Shown here: piece after piece, positions 1 through 10,400 of the stretch | Layout of the letters: every line of letters starts with the position of its first letter | Numbering within the stretch: the stretch's first letter is position 1 | NCBI GenBank assembly: GCA_028710655.1 | Contig: JAQTTS010000026.1 | Span: forward strand, 1-14,084 | Reading direction: 5' to 3' | Source: Dehalococcoidales bacterium | GTDB taxonomy: Bacteria; Chloroflexota; Dehalococcoidia; Dehalococcoidales; UBA5760 | Length of the DNA stretch: 14,084 bases | Program-made: the position numbers and the translations under genes | The notes under the pieces: model-generated | What the model was told of the DNA's origin: nothing | The model's database searches: none | The model's input: only the letters and a program-made list of their open reading frames with translations

Positions 1-1440
1 TACATCGGATGCCCCTGATGCGTGGTCAAAGCTCCCGCTTCCTACCTTTATGTCTCCTCCGAAGTAACCGGTTGAGGCGACTTCGAGGGCGTAGTTGGGG
101 TTAGTGGTGCCGATACCGACGTTGCCGGCGTTAAAATACGCCTGCGTTCCGTCAATAGGGTATGTCCTTATGAGAAATCTTTCGATTTCATTAATATCTT
201 TACCCAATATATAGCCGCCATTGGTATTGTTGCCTAACGCGATCCTGACGTTATTTGAATCATTGGAATCCAAAATCCTTATGGCTGCTGATACGTTCTG
301 CGGAGAAGCAACGTCAAGCAAACTCTCCGGAGACGTCGTCCCGATTCCGACGTTGCCACTCTTAACAATCATCTTTACCGGCCCGCCGATATTGCCTTCC
401 CGAATCGCCCATGTAGCATTATCTTCCATGCTCATCGTCATCGCTTGAGCAGCGGCATTACTCCACTGGATGAACGGCTTGACATTTGCCTGGGCAGCCT
501 TAATTTGGAAACCGGCATAAGCGTCGTCGTTGCCGATGAATTTAGCTACATACTGATCGTTAACGCCTCCGTCAACAACCATTGTTGTTATGGTTTGCGC
601 TGTAGGGGTTACGCCGCTCCCGACAATATGCAGTTTATTCTGCGGATCAGTCGTCCCGACACCGACACTCGCTGCGCTATCAGTAGCCAGCCAAGTCTTG
701 CCCTGCGATTCCATTCCTGCCGAACCGACCTTTAATGCCAATCCTCCTCCTGCGTTGGTTAAGATAACAGCCGGATTAGCCGAATTCTCTACTACATGAA
801 GTTTGGCGCTAGGATTTGTCAGGCCTACCCCGACATTACCCGCGGTCCCCTGGATCACCAATCCCGGAGCGTCCCAATTGCTGCTGTAAGACTGCAGTTG
901 CAGAAAACCCGTATTATATGCTCCCTGGTGGCTGATCCTGGCTGCATTAGACGTGTTTTCATTGAGTAGGATCTGCGGATTAGCGCTCCCTTTAAAGAGC
1001 ATATTGCCGTTGACTTCCAGCTTCGCCCCGGGGGCTGTAGTGCCGAGTCCGACGTTGCCGGAAGGATTAATAAAGAAGAAATCCTGATTTCCGCCCAATA
1101 GCTGAATAAAGAACCCGTCGGGACTAGAGTCCGCCCCAAAGTCCCACGTACGCGAAGGATTCTTCAATACTATCTGCGCTGCCGAACCGCTGCCGGTTTC
1201 TTCTAATTGTAAATTCATTAAGTTTGAGGAGGCTTCTTGTATATGAGCGGCTGTCGGATTCGCCGTCCCGATACCGACATTACCCGCTGTTGTAGCAAGA
1301 GCAGTATCTTCTGTAACGGTGAGTTTCTTTAGGGTCATAGTGGCGTTGGTTGCGGAGAGCGTGCCGGTGACAGTAAGATTGTCTGCGCCGGTATCACCCA
1401 GCCAAGTCGAACCGTCAACTTCGAGCCTTCCTGCGATGTA
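1..1440 (-). repeat. Super-unit A (480 residues, apparently complete)
   Basis: This unit starts at the cassette Tyr (1438-1440) and runs to the left edge, where the residues S-D-V precede the expected next Tyr. Order N to C: WLGD cassette, an ATNATMTLKKLTV strand pair, then six VGIGT-delimited segments (motifs at 1264, 1039, 820, 652, 337 and 106), and the 126-bp header. The segment near 1021-1140 is unusually aromatic, with G-F-F-I-Q and D-F-F-F-I-N-P stretches. The other segments (for example N-S-A-N-P-A-V-I-L-T-N, and W-S-N-A-A-A-Q) occur only once in the window. It is the unit with the least internal similarity to its neighbours. Confidence 0.8.
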
Positions 1441-4400
1441 AACATCCGAAACGGACGTCGCATTGTTATTGCTGCCTATGCCGACGGTAAGGCCTGCGGT
1501 AGGAGTAGTATTGCCGATACCGATCTTTCCGTTAGCTCTTACTACTAAAGGCGCATTAGGTGAAGTACCCACTTGCAGTAAACCTAAGGGTGCCGTGTCT
1601 CCGATACCGACGTTGCCCGCGGTATCAATCGTTACCTTATTGCTGCTGCCTGTGATAAGGCTTAATTGTCCGTTGCTGCCGTAGCCTAAACCTGTTGTCC
1701 CCAGGAACCCTAACGCTGCGTGGTCCATTCCTCCGCTGGCGTAGAATTTCGCTTTCAACGTCCCGTTATCTATAATAAAAGCCGTATTCCCTGCGGAATT
1801 TGTTAATTTAAAAATATCTCCGCTGCCCGCAGTATTCTTAACTTCCAAATTCGCAGCTGGGCTCGCCGTGCCGATACCGACGTTGCCATCCAAAACCGTA
1901 TAACCTGTCCCCGAAGGAGTTAGCCGGACGTTCTGGTTGGTGCCGCCTGCAGTAAAAGTAAGAGCGCTTGTTCCGGTGATGGAGCCGTTAGACGTGCCTG
2001 TTCCGCCATCACCAACCGGTATGGGAGTTACCTGTGAAGTAACTACACCTGTCCCGGTAGTGACCTTCATATATCCGGTGGCTAATGCAGAGAGTGCCTG
2101 CTCATGATTTAAAGTATTATTAGGGGTCTGCGTAATATAGGTGGCATTCTTAGGAGCCGAGCCTCCTGCGTCTAGCCCACCCGAAAGGTCAGTCAGAGTG
2201 ATCGTGCCTGCGTTGGGGTCGGTAAAGGTGAGGTCGTTAGAAGAAGTATCTATATATTTGGTGGCGCTGTCTATTTCCAGCCTGCTTGCGCGAACGTTCT
2301 CCGCGACGTGCAACGCTACAGCCGGTATGCTCGTGCCAATACCGACCTTGCCGGATGTCGTAACTAATAATCCGGGCGCGGGAGTCGTGCCTACCTGAAA
2401 GAGCCCAAGGGGTGCGGTGGTACCGATGCCTACTCTTGTATTCTGCGTATCGAAATTAAGGAGCGTAGTTGTGCCGGATTTAATATTTAAGCTGGAGGTC
2501 TGCATAGAAGCTAAATTAAGGGTTGAGGCATTAGCTAAAGATAGCGTCGCGGCATTTAGAGTCATAGTGTCGGAAGAGGTATCTCCCACGACTGTGTTGC
2601 CGTTTACCGTGAGATCACGGATAGTCATATCGGCATTTGAAGCGGTAAGAGTCCCGACGATAGTCAGCGAATCTGCCGCAGCATCCCCAAGCCACACAGA
2701 ACCGTCCACTTCCAGGTTGCCTGCTACATATACACTGTCTGCCTGGGCGGCGTGGCTGTTACTGCCTACGCCGACGGTAAGGCCTGCGGTAGGTATGCTT
2801 GTGCCGACGCCGACTTTCCCTTCTACGATCAGGCTATTGGCAGCAGCCTGGATGTTCGCGTATGTAGCGCCTATGGATGACGAACCCTGGACAGAAAGTT
2901 TATTCGCTGGCGCTGTCGTCCCTATGCCTAAGTTGCCGGATGAAGTAACGCTCACCAGGTTACTTGTCGGGCTCTGTATGCGCAGGATATCTGCTGATTG
3001 GCCGTTTACAGCCTGCAGTATAGCGGTAATCACTCCGCCGTCTGTCCCCGCGACGGTTAATTTCGCGGTAGGTGTCGTGGTCCCAATTCCAATATTACCC
3101 GCAACAAGCAATGAATTTGCAGCGCTTGAAGGATCGAGATAGTAACTGGCATCGTTTCTGTCTTTGAATATGGGCGCGTGGATATTGCTGGCTGTATCTA
3201 TAATACCGCCTGTCGCGGTAAGGAGTATATTCCCTGTGGGGTTCGATACTTTCAACACGTTTGCAGCATCCAGCGTAAACACGCTCCTTATTGTCCCGGA
3301 ACTGTCTTTCATCCGGATATCCTTGTTATTATCCAAAAGTATGTCGCCGCCTGCCACGCTAAGCCTGGCTTCCGGAGCGGTCGTTCCGATCCCAAGCCTT
3401 GTATTCTGGGTGTCGAAATTAAGCAGAGTAGCCGCACCTGACTTTATATTTAAGGCGGCAGTCAAATTGGAAGCTAAATTTAAAGTCCCGGCGTTAACGG
3501 TCAGGGTGTCGCTTGAGGCGTCGCCAAGGATAGAGTTGCCGTTCACCGTAAGGTCTTTAATGGTGAGGTCGGCATTAGAAGCAGAGAGTGTCCCGGTGAT
3601 AGTGATATTATCCGTCGTAGCATCTCCAAGCCAGACAGAACCGTCAACCTCCAGGTTCCCGGCGATATAGGCGGAATTGATCTGGGCAGCGTTATTGTTA
3701 CTACCCACTCCGACGGTAAGTCCGGCGCTGGGATTAGTGTTACCGATACCGACCTTACCGTTAACTTTTACTAAAAGAGGGGCGTTAGGAGAAGTACCTA
3801 CTTGTAGAAGCCCAAGAGGATCCGATGTCCCTATGCCGGTTGAACCGAGGATATAACTTCCCGAATCGCTATGAAGCATTACCGTTGTATTCCCTGCCGA
3901 ATTTTTAACAGATAAGATCCCGTCTCCGGTAGAATCCTCATAAAGGGTGGACAATAAAGATCCGTCGCTTGCCGTAACCTCGTAAACATTGGTTGATGTC
4001 CCTGAAGATTTTACTTCCAAAGGAGAAGTGGGATTTGTCGTGCCGATACCGACGTTGCCGCCCGCTGTTATTCTCATAGCTTCGCCGGAACCGAAGGTCG
4101 CGTTATTAACATTGAAAGTAACGGCTTTTCCTGAGCTCCCCTGAAGCACTATAGTATTGCCGCTGGAATTGTAACCTACATAGCCCCTTCCTCCTGCGAG
4201 ATTTATTCTTGAAGTAATATCGGAATTGTTTATCCTTATATCTCCGCCGATAACATCAAGGAGTGCTCCTGCGGTTGCCGTCCCTATTCCCACATTGCCG
4301 CTGGCAGTGGCTAAAGTAGCTCCTTGCGTGGAAGACAATGTGGTAAATGCGCCCGTTGAAGGAGTGCTCGCGCCGATACTCGCGTTATTAATAGTCCCGC

Positions 4401-7400
4401 CTGTGATGGCTACGGAAGCAGGGTTGTATTGTTTGTAGGTTGCGCCATCGGCTAAGTCGTCCTGCGTGGCATTGACTGTCCAGGTGCCGGAGGTGACCTT
4501 AGGCACGCCGGATGAAGTTAAAGAATTAACCCCGGTGCCGCCGTATTGAGAACCAATAGCAGTGCCAGTCCAAGTGCCTGCCGTTACTGTCCCGGCACTA
4601 GTTACCTTAAAGGCATTATTGCCTACTGCTAATGCCGCGCCCGGACTAGTTGTTCCTATGCCGACGTTACCTGCGGTTGTGGCAAGATAACTATTGCCGC
4701 TCACATTCAAACTCTGTAATGTCATACTGGTATTGGTAGCGTTGAGGCTTCCGATGACCGTAAGGGTATCGGCCGCCGCATCCCCTAACCAGCTTGAGCC
4801 GTCTACTTCAAGCATCCCTGTTACATAGACATCCGAAGCCGAAGTCGCGTAATTATTGGTCCCTGTGCCGACGGTGAGGCCCGCGGTGGGCGCGGTAGTG
4901 CCGATGCCGACTTTTCCTGCCGCGGTAACTAATAACGGCGCGTTAGGCGAAGTGCCGACTTGGAACAATCCTACAGGAGAAGCAGTGCCGATGCCGACGT
5001 TGCCTGAAGATGTGTTCATATAAACTTTATCGTTAGCATTTCCGTCCATCACCGACACATAACCATTGCCTATTTTGATGCCGCTATACGCTGTTTGTAA
5101 AATATCCGCTGACCTTATCCATCCATATCCTGTTGTCGCTCCCATCTGGAAGCCTATATTTGTATTGCTATCTCTTAGCGTCATTAGAGAATTAGCGGTA
5201 GACGGAGTGCCGCTTGAACCATTGACATATAAAAGACTCCCCGGGCTTGTCGACCCAATCCCGACGTTGCCGCCTGATTCAATCACCATTTTGGGAGTTA
5301 ACCCGCTACCCGTATTAGTCGAGAATCTTAGTATGCCTGTTTGTCCTGATATATCCTGCATACCCGCAGCTACCCTTGCCATAACAAAATCTGTCCCGCT
5401 GCCTTCATTGCTGTCATAATCAGCTAAATCAACATAAGCCAGATCGTTATTTCTGGTAGCGTTACGGCTACCTCTAATCTTGATGCCTGCGTCTGCGCCT
5501 GATGTCGCGCTCTGCCTGAATTCAGCAAGTTGCGGCCCGCTGCCTTCGACATGAACTAGGCTTCCCGCAACATTCGTCCCAATCCCTACGTTACCCGAAG
5601 TCGAAGCAAGGTAAGATGCGCCGGTTGAGGTAATGCCTGCGAATGTTGGGGTTGAGGCCGTGGTAATATCCTGGACGGTATTTAATTGATTGGAGGTGAG
5701 TTTTAAGTTGGTAGCATTGTAACCTAATCCGATTGCGCCGGTAGTACTATTATAGGTAACGGGGTCTGTGCTTGATAAGCTCGCCCTTGCCCGGGTGTCG
5801 GTGTAATATTTGTTAGTGTCCCCTTCAGTGAGGTCATCGGTAGTCGCGGAACCGGATACTGTGCCGCTTGCTGCCTTAAGAACTCCTTGGAGAGCGCCTA
5901 TTATCGCGCCTGTTGACTTTAAGGTTCCCGCTACTTCTAATGCCTGGGCCGGGGCGGTAGTGCCGATACCGACTCTTGCATTCTGGGTATCCAGGCTAAG
6001 CAGGCCTGATTCGATGCTCAAGGATGAGATCAGGTTGTTAGCCAGATCTATTGTAGAGGCGTTGGCCAGTATTAGATTATCGGCATTAAGAGTAACGGTG
6101 TCTTCCGCGCCGCTGCCTAATACCGTGTCGCCGGTTACATCGAGGCTCTGTAGCGTCATGCTGGTATTCATCGCGTTAAGGGTCCCGACTACGGTGAGGG
6201 TATCTGCCGCGGCATCGCCTAACCAGGTTGAACCGTCTACTTCCAGGTTGCCGGTGATATATGCGTCAGCTGCGCCTGAAGCATGGTCAAAGGTACCTGT
6301 TCCTAATCTTACGTCTCCTCCGAAGTAACCGGTTGAGGCGACTTCTAAGTTATAGTTAGGCGCTGTGGTGCCGATGCCGATCTTACCATTGCCCCTCAAA
6401 ATCATCGCCGCATTTTCTCCGTTCGCCCCCACCATGAATTCCAATGCTCCGGCCGTATCGGCCCCGTCTCTGCGTCCATAAATCCGTGCTATGGTATTAT
6501 TTACTCCTGCGCTGTCCTCTATCGCGTATACAAAACCGCCGCCGAAACCGTCAGTCATATTACCTGATGTCTTTGTGGTTAGTTTAAATGCCGAGGCCAA
6601 ACCATCAAGCGTTCCAAAACCGCCGCCGGTTAGTGCGGTTGTCCTTATCATATGTTCAACCGGATAATTAGCGCTCTGTATGGTTAAAGAAGCGTCAGGG
6701 CTCGTCGTTCCAATGCCTACATTTCCGGAAGCTTTCACTATCAATGGGACATTAGGTGAGGTGCCGACCTGGAGTAAACCAAGAGGGGTTACGGTACCGA
6801 TACCGACGTTACCGGAAGTAGTCGCCAAGTTAGTATCACCGGTAGTAGTACCCCCGGCAAAAGTCGGAGTGGATGCTGTGCCTATATCCTGAGGCGTAGA
6901 CAGGGTGATTGCCCCTGCCCCGTTCTCGACATTAACCTGATTTGTAGTGCCTGTTATACCGGCAAGGGTGAAGCCTGTGCCGTTACCGATGAGAAGTTTT
7001 CCGCTTGGGGCGGTTGAGGTATTTAGGCCGGTGCCTCCTCTTGCCGCGCTTAACTGGCCTGTCCAGCCAAGGGTGAGGACGTTGTTGGCTACGGAACCGG
7101 TAACATTGGTGTCATTGGTAATTGAGGTCGGGACTGTTGAGGCGACATTTACCGTAACGTTATCACCTGAACCGACTAACCTGCTGGCCAGGGTACCCGT
7201 CATGCTTATGCCTGTGCCGTTAGCGAGGTTTGAAGTCGGGATATCCCCCGCATCTAATGCATTGCCTCCGGAGAGGACTCCTGTGGCATCATTCTTCACA
7301 AAACCGGCAGAGCTCATATTGTCTATCCTGACATCTCCGCTTGAGACGTGGAGCTTGGTGGAAGGAGCGGTGGTGCCCAGGCCGACGTTGCCGGAACTAT

Positions 7401-10400
7401 CAATCACCATTTGTGTCGTCCCTGCCGTATTAAAAGACATGGCATCTGCTAACATTTCGCCATGATCGTATTTTATCACACCTCTTGCTTCATTAGCATT
7501 ATCGCTAAACTGAATCCTTCCGGCTCTATTATCTGCCGAAATAATGTCTATAGAAGCTGATTGGTCTGCACCGCTCCTCTGAACCGTTAAGGCGACATGA
7601 TTGTTTGAAGCACCTGTTTTTAAAGTTCCACCGGCAAGAAGGTGTAAGCTGGTCCATGGGGCCGTAGTCCCGATACCTACTCTTGCATTCTGGGTATCCA
7701 GATTAAGTAAACCTGATTCGATATTCAGGCTAGTGGTTGAGGCATTGGCTAAATTTATTGTTGAGGCATTGCTTAAAACCAAATTGTCGGCATTCATAGT
7801 AACAGTGTCTTCCGCGCCGCTGCCTAATACCGTGTCGCCGGTTACATCGAGGCTCTGTAGCGTCATGCTGGTATTGACGGCATTCAGGCTTCCGCTGACG
7901 GTAAGGGTGTCAACCTCGGCATCGCCTAACCAGACAGAGCCGTCGACTTCCAAGTTACCCGTAATATAAGCGTCGGATGCGCCTGATGCGTGGTCAAAGG
8001 TACCGCTTCCTACCTTTAAGTCCCCTCCGAAGTAACCGGTTGAGGCGACCTCTAAGTTGTAGTTGGGGTCAGTGGTACCAATGCCGACGAGGCCGGAAGA
8101 TTTTATTATTAATTGTGCAATATTAGAATCGTAAGCAGCTCCATTCCTAACAGAAAATTGCAATCTACCTTTATTATCCGCGCCGTCTCTCACGCCAGAA
8201 ATGCCTGCTATTTCCTGCGGTGCTTGAGCGTTGTCTCCAATGCTGAATTTAAATCTTGGGCCAAAACTATCCACCATATTTCCAGTGCTGCGCAAAGTAA
8301 TTCCGGCTACCTGCCCCGCCCATTGGGTATTGGATGAATCGCTGTTAATATCCAAGGCAAATCCCGGGTTCGTCGTCCCAATCCCGACTTTGCCGTCTGC
8401 CTTCACTACCAACGGCACGTTAGGTGAAGTGCCTACCTGCAGTAATCCGACGGGCACTGTTGTAGCAATACCGATGTTGCCTGTAGTGTCAATAAACAGA
8501 TGATTATACGCGCCACCTGCGCCTAATGCTAATCTGCCGGTAGCGTCCGTTGCGTTGATGCGGGCAATATTTGCCGCAGAATCCTGACCAATCCTTAAAA
8601 TTACATTGTCATTAAACCGGGCTGGCCCTGATACGTGCAATAAATCAAGCGCGGTCGCCGTCCCTATACCTACATTGCCGCCTGCTGTAGCAAGGTAAGA
8701 AGCGCCGGTTGAAGTGATACCTGCGAAGGAAGGAGTAGAGGTAGTAGCGATATCCTGGATGGTGTTCAACTGGTTGGAGGTAAGCTTCAGATTAGTGGTA
8801 TTGTAACCTAACCCGATCGCGCCGGTAGTGCTGTTATAAGTAATAGGGTCTGTTTTTGACAAGCTAGCCCTTGCCCTGGTATCGGTATAGTATTTGTTGG
8901 TATTTCCCTCGGTCAAGTCGTCGGTGGTAGCGGAGCCGGATACCGTGCCGGCGGATGCCTTAAGAACTCCCGATAGGTTACCGATGATCGCGCCTGTGGA
9001 TTTAACCGTACCCGCAACATCTAAGGCCTGAGTTGGGGCTGTAATCCCGACACCTACCCTTGCGTTCTGCGTATCAAGGCTAAGTAAACCTGACTCAAAA
9101 CTCAAGGCAGAAACCAGGTTGTTAGCTAAATCTATCGCTGAGGTGTTGGCCAATATTAGATTACCGACATTGAGAGTAACAGTATCTTCCGCGCCGCTGC
9201 CTAATACCGTGTCGCCGGTTACATCAAGGCTCTGTAGCGTCATGCTGGTATTGACGGCATTCAGGCTTCCGCTGACGGTAAGGGTGTCAACCTCGGCATC
9301 GCCTAACCAGACAGAGCCGTCGACTTCTAATTTTCCGGCGATGTATACGTCCTGGCTGGATGTAGCTTCGTTATTAGTGCCTACGCCTACGGTAAGACCG
9401 GCGGATGGAGCGGTATTACTGATGCCAACCTTACCTGCGGCGGTAACTATCAGCGGGGCATTGGGAGAAGTGCCGACTTGAAGTAACCCAAGAGGCGCGG
9501 CTGTGCCGACGCCGACATTACTTGTGGTAATGACCCCGGCAAAAGTCGGAGTGGATGCTGTGCCTATATCCTGAGGCGTAGACAGGGTGATTGCCCCTGC
9601 CCCGTTCTCGACATTAACCTGATTTGTAGTGCCTGTGATACCGGCAAGGGTGAAGCCTGTGCCGTTACCGATGAGAAGTTTTCCGCTTGGGGCGGTTGAG
9701 GTATTTAGCCCGGTGCCTCCTCTTGCCGCGCTTAACTGGCCTGTCCAGCCAAGGGTGAGGACGTTGTTGGCTACGGAACCGGTAACATTGGTGTCATTGG
9801 TAATTGAGGTCGGGACTGTTGAGGCGACATTTACCGTAACGTTATCGCCTGAGCCGACTAACCTGCTGGCCAGGGTACCCGTCATGCTTATGCCTGTGCC
9901 GTTAGCGAGGTTTGAAGTCGGGATATCCCCCGCATCTAATGCATTGCCTCCGGAGAGGACTCCTGTGGCATCGTTCTTCACAAATCCGGCAGAGCTCATA
10001 TTGTCTATCCTGACATCTCCGCTTGAGACGTGGAGCTTGGTGGAAGGAGCGGTGGTGCCCAGGCCTAACCTTGCCGCGTTAACATCCCAATAAAAATTAG
10101 CATTATTCTGGCCCAGGTTGCCCGAACCATCAACGTAAAGAAGGCTACCCGCAGTACCGCCTGTAACTTCAGCGCCGATTTCAGGATTACCAACATTCTT
10201 CCACGAAGCGCCGTCATAAACTTGCATCTTATCTACCGTAGTATTAAAGAATGCCATACCTGTTGCGGCGGTTATGGCATCTCTTTGGGCGGTAGTAAGA
10301 TTATTCAACCTGATACCGGCGTGGCCAGTACCGGTAAATTGCAGTAAATCTCCGAGGGTAGTGGCGCCATTAACTGTCAAAGTATTTAAGATCATATCAG

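Larger units (their letters stand above)
6262..7968 (-). repeat. Super-unit F (569 residues)
   Basis: Order N to C: WLGD cassette, the same strand array as E and G, DTQNARVGIG (7666), and a unique segment with N-N-H-V-A-L-T-V-Q-R-S-G-A-D-Q. After VGLGT (7372) comes the 532-bp block at 6852-7383 that is nearly identical to one in unit H. It contains A-A-R-G-G-T-G-L-N, L-L-I-G-N-G-T-G-F and D-I-G-T-A-S-T-P-T-F. Then follow VGIG (6793), the linker, VGIG (6706), a segment with N-M-T-D-G-F-G-G-G-F and R-R-D-G-A-D (6388-6705), and the 126-bp header. Confidence 0.82.

Noticed and set aside
855..1139. Minus-strand open frame of 94 codons
   Set aside because: It lies in a different frame from the giant gene, lacks the repeat motifs, and overlaps super-unit A completely, so it is a shadow.
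2417..3142. Plus-strand open frame of 241 codons, the longest with its own start
   Set aside because: It is antisense to the giant frame and made of V-P-x-P-T-L-type repeats that mirror GNVGIGT. Third-position silent changes in duplicated blocks support the minus strand. It has no recognisable domain.
6947..7465. Plus-strand open frame of 172 codons with a near-copy at 9629-10093
   Set aside because: The apparent paralogy is the 532-bp duplication of the giant gene seen in antisense. The differences are silent in the minus frame, and the plus frame merely mirrors it.
6852..10065. Insertion sequence or transposon explaining the 532-bp repeat
   Set aside because: There are no terminal inverted repeats, target duplications or transposase. 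The block is in frame and bounded by protein motifs, so intragenic duplication fits better.
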